The position numbers and the translations under genes are program-made. A model generated the notes under the pieces. The model saw only the letters and a program-made list of their open reading frames with translations. It was not told the origin of the DNA and did no database searches. Positions 20,876 to 29,919 of a stretch of DNA of 45,833 nucleotides are shown here, in pieces; within the stretch, counting starts at the first letter, position 1, and every line of letters starts with the position of its first letter. Source of the stretch: a virus. The stretch covers positions 1-45,833 of the IMG/VR virus record IMGVR_UViG_3300036772_000567; one strand, written 5' to 3'.

Positions 20876-21238
20876 ATGAAGAATATGCCAGATAGACCCG
20901 ACACATGGGCGGCCATGATCGCCTGGCTGGCAAATCATCGTAATGAGGCTGGTTACTCCATTCTGGCATTCGTTATGTCGATACTGGCCACCTCAAGAAA
21001 CAAAAAGACTGTATGGCGTGACCGTATGACCGGCGCGGTGATGTGCGGAATTCTGTGCTTCTTCGCTCAGCCGACCCTTACGGCATTGTGCGCGATATTC
21101 GGATGGGCGTTCCCGCCAGAGCTCTGCTGGCCATTCTCAGCTTTCGTTGGTTACATCGGCGTTGATGCGCTGTTCTCTTCAGTGAGAAAACGCGTCGGCA
21201 TGGAAGGAAGTGACGGAGGCGCGAATGCTGGCAATTAA
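20876..21238 (+). CDS. S: Lambda S-type holin with dual start
   Basis: I place the start at 20876. The product (120 residues) starts MKNMPDRPDTWAAMIAWLAN, matching lambda S (MKMPEKHDLLAAILAAK), including a second Met four codons in. Three hydrophobic segments follow (YSILAFVMSILATS, TGAVMCGILCFFAQPTLTAL, PFSAFVGYIGVDALFSSV). The last matches lambda TSVFIGYIGTDSIGSL. S forms inner-membrane holes at a set time. The ATG-x6-ATG pair suggests holin and antiholin forms as in S105/S107. AGAGG precedes it. Confidence 0.9.
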   Translation: MKNMPDRPDTWAAMIAWLANHRNEAGYSILAFVMSILATSRNKKTVWRDRMTGAVMCGILCFFAQPTLTALCAIFGWAFPPELCWPFSAFVGYIGVDALFSSVRKRVGMEGSDGGANAGN

Positions 21239-21857
21239 ACAGTTCCAACAGGCTGCCGGCCTGAATGATGCAGTGGCGAGTAAGTGGTATCAGCCAGTAC
21301 TGAACGCAATGGCGAAGTACGGAATCAACACTCCGCTGCGCATGGCTCACTTCATAGCACAGACCGGTCATGAGTCATCAGGCTTCGCGAGTGTTGAAGA
21401 AAGCCTGAATTACAAATCTACGGCGCTCACGGCGATGTTCCCGAAAAGAATCACCCCGACGGAAGCCGAGAAATACGGTCGCACTGATTCACACCCTGCA
21501 GACCAGAAGATGATCGGAAGCATCATTTACGCCAACCGAAACGGTAACGGCGATGTGAAATCTGGTGACGGGTACAAATATCGGGGGCGGGGATTAATTC
21601 AGATTACCGGTCGCGGGAATTACTCGGCGTTGGTTAATCAGCTGCGCGTGGATATCGTCAACAATCCTGAAAAGCTGACAGAGCCAAACCTTGCCGCAGA
21701 ATCAGCAGCAGCATGGTGGAAGAATAACGGTTTAAACGAAGTTGCCGACTCGGATGATGTTGACCGAATCACCCGTATCATTAACGGCGGCACGAATGGA
21801 ATGGAAGACAGGAAATCCCGGCTACTCAAAGCTAAGGGGATTCTATGCTCAAAGTAA
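21225..21857 (+). CDS. R: Endolysin, glycoside hydrolase family 19
   Basis: I place the start at ATG 21225 (MLAIKQFQQAAGLNDAVASK), six bases after GGAGG, giving 210 residues. A GTG 15 bases upstream is less likely. GH19 chitinase-like lysozyme motifs are visible: FIAQTGHESSGFASVEESLN with the catalytic Glu, GYKYRGRGLIQITGRGNYSA, and AAAWWKNNGLNEVADSDDVD. It cuts peptidoglycan glycan strands after holin release. It overlaps the holin and Rz genes. Confidence 0.95.
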   Translation: MLAIKQFQQAAGLNDAVASKWYQPVLNAMAKYGINTPLRMAHFIAQTGHESSGFASVEESLNYKSTALTAMFPKRITPTEAEKYGRTDSHPADQKMIGSIIYANRNGNGDVKSGDGYKYRGRGLIQITGRGNYSALVNQLRVDIVNNPEKLTEPNLAAESAAAWWKNNGLNEVADSDDVDRITRIINGGTNGMEDRKSRLLKAKGILCSK

Positions 21858-22285
21858 TAAGCTTTATCCGAAACAACATTGGCATCTTCATTGTCGCGCT
21901 GTTCTGCCTCGCCCTATGGGGATTGAACACTCGCAACTCACAGCTCACCGCCACTAACCAACGTCTTGAGCAAATGAACGACGCTAAAGACACTCAGATA
22001 GCAACTCTCCACAGTAAAAACGACGGCTTGGCTGAATCAGTCAAAAGCCTGACCGATGCCGTGCGAAGTCAAAACGAAGTGGTTAGCCAGGTAGCAGAAC
22101 AACGGGCGGTTACTGCACAGCAAAACAGGAAACTACAGGATGAAATCAAGAAGTATCTGGCGTCAGACAAATGCGCTATTGCTCCTGTTCCCGCTGATGC
22201 TCTTAACAGGCTGCGTGAGAACGCAGACAGAATACGAAGCGGTAAAGATACCAAGCCTGCCATTGCCGGAAAGCCTGCTGGCTGA
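21845..22285 (+). CDS. Rz: Rz inner-membrane spanin
   Basis: A 146-residue i-spanin with an N-terminal membrane anchor (FIRNNIGIFIVALFCLALWG) and a long periplasmic coiled coil (QLTATNQRLEQMNDAKDTQI onward). The C-terminus is Pro/Ala-rich for contact with Rz1. The pair fuses inner and outer membranes at lysis. It overlaps the endolysin 3' end and contains the start of Rz1 in another frame. Confidence 0.9.
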   Translation: MLKVISFIRNNIGIFIVALFCLALWGLNTRNSQLTATNQRLEQMNDAKDTQIATLHSKNDGLAESVKSLTDAVRSQNEVVSQVAEQRAVTAQQNRKLQDEIKKYLASDKCAIAPVPADALNRLRENADRIRSGKDTKPAIAGKPAG

Positions 22286-22427
22286 CTGTCGAATTCCAGA
22301 CATCCCTGATGAGATGACCTACGCAGATAGCGTAGTGCTCAACTTACTGATGCAGGGCGCTCTGGAGGATTGCAGCAATCAGCTCCGGGCGATTAAAAAT
22401 CTCGACACAGCAAAAGCCATTCCATAG
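22140..22427 (+). CDS. Rz1: Rz1 outer-membrane lipoprotein spanin
   Basis: A 95-residue lipoprotein in the +1 frame relative to Rz, starting inside it. It has a basic N-terminus, hydrophobic core and lipobox (LLLLFPLMLLTGC) with the acylated Cys at about 25. Mature sequence is Pro-rich at first (KIPSLPLPESLLADCRIPDI). About half lies within Rz and half extends past its stop, so it is longer than lambda Rz1. Confidence 0.9.
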   Translation: MKSRSIWRQTNALLLLFPLMLLTGCVRTQTEYEAVKIPSLPLPESLLADCRIPDIPDEMTYADSVVLNLLMQGALEDCSNQLRAIKNLDTAKAIP

Positions 22428-22469
22428 CCCATTTACGAGTGGGCTTTAAAAGGCGCTTACGAAAGCGCC
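22426..22469 (+). terminator. Tandem hairpins after Rz1
   Basis: AGCCCA / TGGGCT followed by TTT (22426-22448), then GGCGCTT / AAGCGCC (22452-22469). The first may be a weak terminator. The second lacks a T-run. Confidence 0.45.
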
Positions 22470-22548
22470 TACTGAAATAAAACAGTTACCGAGAATTATG
22501 ATAGTTGCTGCATGCGCAATGTGAGGCAGTTTCAATCATGAGAAAAAA

Positions 22549-22818
22549 TTAAGGCTTAGTCCAACCATGGCGTAGCGTCATATTTGCATATTCCTTAGCT
22601 GCATCTTCGTTGTGGAGTTCCACTACGGGTAGTGTAACGTAGTAATAATGTTCATCAAAATTACAAGTTACCGAGATGATTTTGACAGCATCTTTGAATG
22701 TTGAGTCTTCATACTCCATGCCAGCCACTGGAATCAAGGGAGTATCAATCTCCTTATGCAAAACAGTATGAACTCCATTCCCAGTCACTACTACCAACAT
22801 ATTTGCAATCACTTTCAT
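22549..22818 (-). CDS. Antisense-oriented hypothetical gene between lysis and packaging genes
   Basis: I place the start at 22818 (MKVIANMLVVVTGNGVHTVL), eight bases after AAGGAG, giving 89 residues. The longer frame has no ribosome site. It is a beta-rich product (KIISVTCNFDEHYYYVTLPV) ending in a helix (EDAAKEYANMTLRHGWTKP). It faces away from the late operon, with its start only 27 bases from the terminase gene. It is another candidate cargo gene of unknown function. Confidence 0.65.
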   Translation of the reverse strand: MKVIANMLVVVTGNGVHTVLHKEIDTPLIPVAGMEYEDSTFKDAVKIISVTCNFDEHYYYVTLPVVELHNEDAAKEYANMTLRHGWTKP

Positions 22819-22844
22819 TGTTATCTCCTTTTTTGGGGTAAAAT

Positions 22845-23420
22845 ATGGCACTCACCGACAAGCAAGAAATGTTCTGTCGCGAGTACCTCATCGATTTGAA
22901 CGCCACGCAAGCGGCTATTCGGGCGGGGTACAGCGAAAATACCGCCCGGAAGATTGGCAGTGAGAACCTCACAAAACCAGACGTCCAGAACAGAATCGCC
23001 GAACTTAAATTACAACGCAATGAGCAGGTTAACATTGACGCGGCTTATGTTTTGAGACGCCTAGTTGAAATCGACCAGATGGATGTGCTCGACATCATGA
23101 CCGATGACATGAGTATTAAACCCGTCTCTCAGTGGCCTGCATCTTGGCGTCGCTACCTGAGTGGTTTCGACCTAGCAGACATGTTTGAAGGGCGAGGTGA
23201 AGAGCGCGAGATGGTCGGCATCCTTAAAAAGATTAAATGGCCGGACAAGGTGAAGAATCTAGAACTGCTCGGCAAGCATATCTCCGTCATGGCTTTCAAA
23301 GAGCAAGTCGAACAATCTGGCTCGGTTACACACAACATCATGCCAGTTCCATCATGCAGCAGCGCTGAAGAGTGGGAGGCAGCCGCACAGCAACAGCAGA
23401 GCGAGGTATTAGGCAAATGA
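22845..23420 (+). CDS. terS: Terminase small subunit
   Basis: A 191-residue Terminase_2-type small subunit. The N-terminal helix-turn-helix [20 protein letters not shown] / [20 protein letters not shown] is the characteristic DNA-recognition motif. The middle contains an oligomerisation region ([20 protein letters not shown]) and the end is Gln-rich. It selects phage DNA for packaging. Overlaps the large-subunit start. Confidence 0.9.
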   Translation: MALTDKQEMFCREYLIDLNATQAAIRAGYSENTARKIGSENLTKPDVQNRIAELKLQRNEQVNIDAAYVLRRLVEIDQMDVLDIMTDDMSIKPVSQWPASWRRYLSGFDLADMFEGRGEEREMVGILKKIKWPDKVKNLELLGKHISVMAFKEQVEQSGSVTHNIMPVPSCSSAEEWEAAAQQQQSEVLGK

Positions 23421-24973
23421 GCTACAACGTAGTTTGGAAGCCTTTGCCAGGCTCGCAGTCGCTTTCGCTTAGCTGCCCGTGTGATGAGATATTGTTTGAA
23501 GGTACGCGCGGACCAGGCAAGACAGCCGCGCAGTTGGCTCGCTTTCGTCGCAAGGTCGGCTTGGGGTACGGAACATTTTGGCGTGGCGTCATCTTCGACA
23601 CCGAATATAAGAACCTCGCCGATATCATCACCCAGTCAAAGCGTATGTACCGCCTGTTTGGTGATGGTGCGCGATTCCTAAACTCAGCATCAGAACTTCG
23701 TTGGGTATGGCCTACTGGTGAAGAGTTACTGTTTCGCTTCGGCAAAGAAGAGAATGACTACTGGGACTATCATGGTCAGGAATTCCCGTTCATCGGCTTT
23801 AACGAGCTGACAAAGCAACCTAACGCCGATTTCTACGAGTCGATGTTCTCTTGCAGGCGTTCATCATTCAGGCCGCAGGATTACCCGCTGGCAGATGGAA
23901 CTTTGCTACCGAGCATCCCGCTTGAAACTTTCAACACGACTAACCCATTCGGCATCGGGCATACATGGGTTAAGAAGAGGTTCATTGAGCCAGCGCCGCG
24001 TGGAACGATTATCCGTGACACGCAATTAGTGCCAAACCCACAGACGCAGCAGGAAGAAAAGATAACCCTCACGCGAGTTGCTATTCACGGCTCCTTCAAA
24101 GAGAACCCGTATCTCGACCCGGTATACATCGCCACGCTGATGAACATCAAAGACCCGAACAAGCGCAAAGCTTGGGTTGAAGGTTCGTGGGATGTTACCA
24201 GCGGCGGCAGATTTGACCATCTTTGGAATGACGCCTTACACGTTATCAAACCTTTCACTATTCCTGAAAGCTGGACTGTAGACCGCTCGCACGACTGGGG
24301 TGAGTCGAAGCCATTCTCTAATCTGTGGTGGGCTCAAACAGACGGTACTGAGGCAGTGTTACCTGACGGCTCTAAGTTCTGCCCGCCATCAGGTTCGCTC
24401 ATCCTAATAGGTGAGTGGTACGGCTGCCCGCCGGATGAACTTAACAAAGGTCTGAACATGTCCTCCACCAATGTCGCCAAGGGTGTTGCGTGGTTGGATA
24501 AGCGGCTTGTTGGCGAAGATGCTGAAGAGCCAGAGGAAACCAAAGGGCAGGGTCAGATGCACATCATGCCTGGCATCTGCACCAAGATTATCCCCGGACC
24601 AGCTGACAGTGCGATTTACAACACCGCTGACAATGAGCTCTCTATCGGACAGAAGATGGAGAAGCAAGGAGTTAAGTGGCTTGAGTCAAACAAGAAGCCC
24701 GGATCACGCATCAACGGCGCTTCACTCTTCGCCGACATGCTCGAAGCGGTCATTGAAGGCAAAAAGACTGAATCAGGCATACCTGAGAAGCCTGCTCTCT
24801 ACGTATTCGATTATTGCCGTGGCTGGATAAGCCGAGTCCCCGTTTTAGTCCGTGATGAAAAGAAACCTGATGACGTGGACACCACGCAGGAAGATCACGA
24901 CTGGGACGCAACCCGATATCGCGTTCTGCATAATCCTCCAAGGATGACCAAATCAATTCCTTTCAAGTGGTAA
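23417..24973 (+). CDS. terL: Terminase large subunit
   Basis: I place the start at ATG 23417 ([20 protein letters not shown]), overlapping the small-subunit stop, giving 518 residues. The upstream in-frame ATG lies deep in the neighbour. Walker A is [13 protein letters not shown] at about 30-42. Walker B-like [10 protein letters not shown] follows, and the C-terminal nuclease part begins near [15 protein letters not shown]. It is the ATP-driven packaging motor and nuclease acting at the procapsid portal. Confidence 0.95.
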   Translation: MSYNVVWKPLPGSQSLSLSCPCDEILFEGTRGPGKTAAQLARFRRKVGLGYGTFWRGVIFDTEYKNLADIITQSKRMYRLFGDGARFLNSASELRWVWPTGEELLFRFGKEENDYWDYHGQEFPFIGFNELTKQPNADFYESMFSCRRSSFRPQDYPLADGTLLPSIPLETFNTTNPFGIGHTWVKKRFIEPAPRGTIIRDTQLVPNPQTQQEEKITLTRVAIHGSFKENPYLDPVYIATLMNIKDPNKRKAWVEGSWDVTSGGRFDHLWNDALHVIKPFTIPESWTVDRSHDWGESKPFSNLWWAQTDGTEAVLPDGSKFCPPSGSLILIGEWYGCPPDELNKGLNMSSTNVAKGVAWLDKRLVGEDAEEPEETKGQGQMHIMPGICTKIIPGPADSAIYNTADNELSIGQKMEKQGVKWLESNKKPGSRINGASLFADMLEAVIEGKKTESGIPEKPALYVFDYCRGWISRVPVLVRDEKKPDDVDTTQEDHDWDATRYRVLHNPPRMTKSIPFKW

Positions 24974-24977
24974 TAAT

Positions 24978-26369
24978 ATGGCCGATCTCGACATTGACTA
25001 TCGTCACCCGGCATACGCTGAATTCATGCCCGAATGGGAGATGATCGGCGATTGTGTAGATGGCGAACGTAAGATTAAGAAAAAAACAACTAAGTATCTC
25101 CCTCATCCAAGTAGCGACCACCTGAACGATGACCCAACAGGTGAGCGGTACGATGCATACATGATGCGTGCAGCCTTCATTAACGCCACTGGCAGAACCC
25201 AGTCAGGAATGTTGGGCATAGCTTTTAATAAGCCTCCGAAAATTGAGCTCAGTGGCGGCATTGAAGATATTGAGTCGGATGCTGACGGTGAAGGGCAGCA
25301 ACTAGAACAGATGATCCGTGATGCACTCGCTCAGAATCTACAACGCGGGCGGGCTGGGATTCTTACTGACTTCACCGGTTCTGGACTACAGACGGAAGCG
25401 ACCAAAGGAAGGCCAGTGCTTAAGCTATTTACTGCCAAGGAAATCATTAACTGGCGTGTGACTAACGGAAAAACCTCATTGGTAGTCATCCATTACGTCG
25501 AACCTATTGATGACCCTGCTGGATTTTCTCTTACGTTAAAAAAATGTTGGATCGAGCTCAGATTAATCAACGGAATTGCCTATTCCCGCAAATGGGAGGA
25601 AGGCGATACAGAGATTGCTGGAGGTGGTCTGATAATGCTGAAAGATGCTAATGGTTCTGAGCTGAAGGAACTGCCCTGGTCATGGATTGGTGCTAACAAT
25701 AATGATCACACACCGGATTCACCTCCATTAGCCGATATTGCGTACGTGAATATTAAGCACTATCAGGCAGAGGCAGATATCGCTGAGGCAGCTCACACAG
25801 TGGGACAGCCAATGGTTGCCTTGACCGGTCTTAATGATGACTGGGCCTGTAAATACCTGGCAGATGGTTTCAAGGTTGGCTCCCGCAAAGGAGTCCTGCT
25901 TCCTGTGGGCGGTGATTTGAAGTTCGCTCAACCTGATGAGCGGAACATCTTAATCACTTTGGCCGAACGTCGCGAAAATCAGATGGCAATGCTCGGTGCA
26001 AAGTTGGTAGAGCGTAACACCTCGGCCAGAACAGCTACTCAGGCAGGCGACGAGGCGCAAACTGATAACTCTATACTTTCACTCTGCGCAGGTAATGTTG
26101 AGCAGGCTGTCAATCGCGCCTTGCGCTTTGCTATCCAGTTCGCAGGGAGTGGTGAGGGAGCAGTCGAGCTAAACAAGAAGTATGAAATAGCCAATCTCGA
26201 CTCACAGGCTATTACCGCGCTTCTCTCTGCCGTGCAGTCTGGGAAAATGCGTCTTTCAGACTTTGTTCGCTTTCAGCAACGCATCGGCCTTATAGGACAG
26301 GATGAAAGGCCAGAGGAAGTCGTTGATGAGCTTTTAAACCAGAAACCATCATTACTGCTTGGAGAATAA
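24978..26369 (+). CDS. Portal protein (DUF4055 type)
   Basis: A 463-residue protein following terL. Segments such as AFINATGRTQSGMLGIAFNK, GRAGILTDFTG and LVERNTSARTATQAGDEAQT fit the DUF4055 portal family of lambdoid siphophages. The portal forms the dodecameric DNA channel at one capsid vertex, binding terminase and then head-tail connectors. Directly followed by the minor head gene. Confidence 0.85.
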   Translation: MADLDIDYRHPAYAEFMPEWEMIGDCVDGERKIKKKTTKYLPHPSSDHLNDDPTGERYDAYMMRAAFINATGRTQSGMLGIAFNKPPKIELSGGIEDIESDADGEGQQLEQMIRDALAQNLQRGRAGILTDFTGSGLQTEATKGRPVLKLFTAKEIINWRVTNGKTSLVVIHYVEPIDDPAGFSLTLKKCWIELRLINGIAYSRKWEEGDTEIAGGGLIMLKDANGSELKELPWSWIGANNNDHTPDSPPLADIAYVNIKHYQAEADIAEAAHTVGQPMVALTGLNDDWACKYLADGFKVGSRKGVLLPVGGDLKFAQPDERNILITLAERRENQMAMLGAKLVERNTSARTATQAGDEAQTDNSILSLCAGNVEQAVNRALRFAIQFAGSGEGAVELNKKYEIANLDSQAITALLSAVQSGKMRLSDFVRFQQRIGLIGQDERPEEVVDELLNQKPSLLLGE

Positions 26370-26370
26370 A

Positions 26371-27480
26371 ATGACAGTCAATGAGAGGTTGCGTGATGAG
26401 GCAATAAGCCACTCGCTGTTTGTCAGCCGCTATTCGACCGGCGTCGCGCAGCGCATGGTGAAAATCCTCAACCAGAGCGATGCCGAGCTTTCGATTCGTT
26501 TGCAAATAGCTTTGGATGACCTTTCACCTAATAGCTTCACGGTCAGGCGGTTGGAAGGGCTGTTGGGCAGCGTTCGCCAGATAAACCAGACAGCCATTCA
26601 GGCCACATTCAACAGCTTGGGCGAGGAGTTGCAGAGCTTTGCTGACAATGAGGCGGGTTATCACCTCAGTCTGTTTGAGTCCATTCTACCCGCAACAGTT
26701 ACGCACCAATTTCCGCTGGCGGCCATTACGGCAGATCAGGTATACGCCGCCGCGATGGCCCAGCAATTTCAGGGGCGCTTGCTGAGCGAGTGGGCCAGCA
26801 ATCTTGAAAGCGACCGGATGACACGGATCATCAACACTGTCCGAACCGGTTATCTCACTGGACAGTCAACCGAGAAAATCGCCAAAGATGTGCGCGGTAC
26901 CGCGACAAACAACTTTCAGGACGGCGCAATTCAGGTTAGCCGCGCCAATGCCTCCAGCATCACGAAGACGGCGATCAACCATCTCGCTGCAACGGCGCGT
27001 ACCCAGTTCGCAGAGCACAACAGAGATATCGTGGACTGTAAGCAGTGGCTTTCGACGCTGGACAACAAAACCACGCCGACATGCATAATACGGGACCGGC
27101 TGAAGTTCTCGCTGGAGAATAAGCCCATCGGTCACAAAGTCCCTTATCTGCAGGGACCAGGCAGGATCCATTTCTGCTGTCGCTCGACAGAAACGCTGGT
27201 AACGAAATCATGGCGCGAACTCGGCATCGATGCAGACGAAATGGATGCGGGAACGCGCGCCAGCATGGATGGGCAGGTTCCGGCGAACACGACTTACAGC
27301 GATTGGCTCAGCCAGCAATCCCTATACCGACAGGTGCAGGTGCTGGGGAATACACGCGCTAGGCTCCTGCGGAACGGTGGCATGAATGTACCTGACTTTT
27401 TCACTGACAAAGGCGAATGGATCACGCTGGATAAGCTGAAAGAAATCGATGCGGCTGCGTTTGAGAAAGCCGGTTTTTAG
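26371..27480 (+). CDS. Minor head protein (Mu gpF/SPP1 gp7-like)
   Basis: I place the start at ATG 26371, just after the portal stop and behind GGAG, giving 369 residues. The C-terminal part has the head-morphogenesis motif of Mu gpF-like proteins: DCKQWLSTLDNKTTPTCIIR and GPGRIHFCCRSTETLV, with paired cysteines. These proteins enter the procapsid with the portal. The N-terminal 200 residues are helical. Confidence 0.85.
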   Translation: MTVNERLRDEAISHSLFVSRYSTGVAQRMVKILNQSDAELSIRLQIALDDLSPNSFTVRRLEGLLGSVRQINQTAIQATFNSLGEELQSFADNEAGYHLSLFESILPATVTHQFPLAAITADQVYAAAMAQQFQGRLLSEWASNLESDRMTRIINTVRTGYLTGQSTEKIAKDVRGTATNNFQDGAIQVSRANASSITKTAINHLAATARTQFAEHNRDIVDCKQWLSTLDNKTTPTCIIRDRLKFSLENKPIGHKVPYLQGPGRIHFCCRSTETLVTKSWRELGIDADEMDAGTRASMDGQVPANTTYSDWLSQQSLYRQVQVLGNTRARLLRNGGMNVPDFFTDKGEWITLDKLKEIDAAAFEKAGF

Positions 27481-27501
27481 TACCGAGAAATAATCACACA
27501 G

Positions 27502-27525
27502 GGCTGCCTCCGGGCGGCCTTTTTT
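27502..27525 (+). terminator. Intrinsic terminator inside the late operon
   Basis: GGCTGCC-TCCG-GGCGGCC followed by six T residues, between the minor head and scaffold genes. Confidence 0.75.
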
Positions 27526-27570
27526 ATTGTCCGCGGCCAGAGGCTGCACACATCTGACCAGAGGTTAAAG

Positions 27571-28293
27571 ATGGCCCTTAAATTTGCATTAACCAAAGAA
27601 GAATTTGAAGCACTCGATGAATCCGTTAAAGCCTTGTATGTCGCAAAAGGCGAAGGCTATCAGCTTGCAGTTGATGGTGCTCCAGATGTAGACGGGCTGC
27701 AACGTAAGAACGAAGAGTTGCTGAAAGAAAAGGCCAAATGGCGTGAAGACCGTGAAGCAGCCGAAAAATTAGCGAAAGAAAAAGATGATCAGGCCAAAGA
27801 GTTGGCGGAAGAGCAAGCCCGCAAGAAAGGTGACATCGAGACTTTAGAGAAAAGCTGGCAAGAAAAGCTGACTGTCCGCGAAAAAGAACTTCTCTCACAG
27901 ATTAAAGAGCGAGACGGCCGGTTGACCACGCTTTTAGTTGATAACGTTGCGCAGTCATTGGCAACAAAGCTAGCAGGCGACAGTGCTGCGGTAATCATGC
28001 CCCACATCAAATCACGTCTCATTGTTGAAGATGGTAAAACTCGCATTGTTGATGCTGAGGGTAAGCCATCAGCGGCAACTCTTGAAGATTTAGAGAAAGA
28101 ATTCCGTAGCAATAAATTATTTGCACCGATTGTTATCGGAAGCAGGGCATCCGGCACCGGAGGTAATGGAAGCCTGTCCATCGTCAGCGGCGAAGGCAAA
28201 AAATGGAGCGATTTCACTGAAGCTCAGCGCATTCAGTTATTCAAAGAAAATCCTGAAGAGTTCAAACGACTCCAGGCAACCCAAAATCATTAA
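27571..28293 (+). CDS. Scaffold-like protein
   Basis: A 240-residue protein rich in Lys/Glu. A long coiled coil at about 45-115 (LQRKNEELLKEKAKWREDRE onward) is followed by a compact region and a C-terminal helix (WSDFTEAQRIQLFKENPEEF). This composition and its place directly before the major capsid gene are typical of internal scaffolds that guide shell assembly and then leave or are degraded. Confidence 0.8.
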   Translation: MALKFALTKEEFEALDESVKALYVAKGEGYQLAVDGAPDVDGLQRKNEELLKEKAKWREDREAAEKLAKEKDDQAKELAEEQARKKGDIETLEKSWQEKLTVREKELLSQIKERDGRLTTLLVDNVAQSLATKLAGDSAAVIMPHIKSRLIVEDGKTRIVDAEGKPSAATLEDLEKEFRSNKLFAPIVIGSRASGTGGNGSLSIVSGEGKKWSDFTEAQRIQLFKENPEEFKRLQATQNH

Positions 28294-28306
28294 GAGGTAA
28301 CGCCGC

Positions 28307-29284
28307 ATGGCTTCCACTCGTCTTTCAGACATCTTCATCAGCGATTACTACCAGACAATCGCACCGGTTAACAGCCCGGAGAAAACCGCTGTATACGATT
28401 CAGGAATTATCACACGCCTTCCAGCACTCGACGCGGTTGCACAAAATGGTCAAGGTACTGCCACTATCAGCTACTGGCAGGATTTAGACGCGGATGAAGC
28501 ACCAAATGCTTCTACTGATGATCCGGATGAAATCGGTAAGGTTGGTAAAGCCACCCAGGGCAGCATGCGTTCTCGTACCCTATTCCTGAATAAGGGTTAT
28601 GGCGTGGCTGACTTAGCATCTGAGTTAGCTAACAGCGATCCAATGACACAGATTCGTAACCGTTTCGGTACCTATTGGACTCGCCAATGGCAACGCTATC
28701 TGATTGGCACAGCCCGCGGAATTATCGCTGCGAATATTGCAAACGATGACAGCGACATGGTTATCCAGTCTGGAGCAACAATTAGCGCGCAAAACTTCAT
28801 CGATGCTGCTTATACCGCTGGCGATGCTGCGGATGGTTTCTCTGCGCTTGGTGTGCATTCGGTCGTCATGAAACAAATGGCTGAGCAGGATTTAATTGAA
28901 TACCTGCGCGACTCAACCGGCCAGATTATCTTGCGTACTTACTTAGGCAAGCCAATCTTCATGGATGACAGCCTAAAAACAGCAGATAACGGCTATTTGT
29001 CAGTATTCTTTGGTTCAGGTGCATTCGGTTATGGCGTTGGCACTCCACACACGCCGACTGAGCTTGAGCGCAAAGCATCTGGTGGTAATGGCGGCGGTGC
29101 AGAAGTGTTATGGGAGCGTAAAACCTACATCATTCAGCCTGCCGGTTTCAGCTGGAAAGGTGAAGATGATCCGAACCTGACACCCTCTTATACCCAAATG
29201 GCAACTGCCTCCAACTGGGAACGCGTCTTTGACCGTAAGCAGGTGCCATTTGCAGCGGTTCTTTCACAAGCTGCAGGTTCGTAA
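28307..29284 (+). CDS. Major capsid protein
   Basis: A 325-residue coat protein in the expected place after the scaffold. Recognisable segments are DIFISDYYQTIAPVNSPEKT, QRYLIGTARGIIAANIANDD, QNFIDAAYTAGDAADGFSAL and GKPIFMDDSL, which fit the HK97-like fold of lambdoid siphophage capsids. Hundreds of copies form the shell. A strong UUCG hairpin follows the gene. Confidence 0.85.
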   Translation: MASTRLSDIFISDYYQTIAPVNSPEKTAVYDSGIITRLPALDAVAQNGQGTATISYWQDLDADEAPNASTDDPDEIGKVGKATQGSMRSRTLFLNKGYGVADLASELANSDPMTQIRNRFGTYWTRQWQRYLIGTARGIIAANIANDDSDMVIQSGATISAQNFIDAAYTAGDAADGFSALGVHSVVMKQMAEQDLIEYLRDSTGQIILRTYLGKPIFMDDSLKTADNGYLSVFFGSGAFGYGVGTPHTPTELERKASGGNGGGAEVLWERKTYIIQPAGFSWKGEDDPNLTPSYTQMATASNWERVFDRKQVPFAAVLSQAAGS

Positions 29285-29295
29285 GCGTCAATCAT

Positions 29296-29316
29296 AAAGG
29301 GGCTTCGGCTCCTTTT
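29296..29316 (+). terminator. UUCG-capped terminator after the capsid gene
   Basis: AAAGGGGC-TTCG-GCTCCTTT, 8 pairs with one G-T, followed by a T and TTGTG. It could stop or stabilise capsid mRNA and sets the capsid gene apart from the downstream cassette. Confidence 0.65.
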
Positions 29317-29338
29317 GTGTTTATTTAGGTATTGTGAA

Positions 29339-29908
29339 ATGACCAACAAAATCTTTTTGAGCTTTAACCGTCTTTATACGTTGAAAGATGGCGATTATCA
29401 CGGTGCAACGCTGACTTATCGAATTAAGCACGGCGATGACCTGCTGGCTGAAGGTGAGATTAAGGGTAAGTCACTCTCACAATTCATCCGTCCGGTAGAA
29501 ATCGAGGAAATGGAGCTTACCAAGCCACTTTCAGTTGATTACGTCTGTACTGGCAATGTAGAAGATATCGCCGTTTCATTAACACCTACAGATGACAGGG
29601 CTTTCCGAGTCGTAGATGGGGGCTTTTATATTAAGGACTGCTTTATCCGGGATGGTTGGCTGGATGACTGCAAGAAACGATTTGGTGATTCTGAACCGAT
29701 GCCATTTGGTGGCTTTCCTGGCGTAAAAGAATGCCAAACACATGCGGTCAGTTCAGATGCCCAATCCATTATCAATCATGCTATAACTCTGCGCGAAGAA
29801 TCCATATCCGATCAGCGGGAAATGAAATCGTCAGATGATCTAACCGCGAAAGTTGAATCCATCATCTTGGCGCAATTAAAGCCGGGTGGAATTCTTTGGC
29901 GTAAATAG
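29339..29908 (+). CDS. Hypothetical protein ahead of the glycosyltransferase genes
   Basis: I place the start at ATG 29339 (MTNKIFLSFNRLYTLKDGDY), giving 189 residues. The N-terminal half is a beta-rich domain (HGATLTYRIKHGDDLLAEGE, KSLSQFIRPVEIEEMELTKP). The middle (FYIKDCFIRDGWLDDCKKRF) has a Cys pair. The C-terminal 50 residues are helical. It lies 12 bases before the glycosyltransferase gene and may belong to the same cassette. No family recognised. Confidence 0.65.
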   Translation: MTNKIFLSFNRLYTLKDGDYHGATLTYRIKHGDDLLAEGEIKGKSLSQFIRPVEIEEMELTKPLSVDYVCTGNVEDIAVSLTPTDDRAFRVVDGGFYIKDCFIRDGWLDDCKKRFGDSEPMPFGGFPGVKECQTHAVSSDAQSIINHAITLREESISDQREMKSSDDLTAKVESIILAQLKPGGILWRK

Positions 29909-29919
29909 TTGGGGTAATT

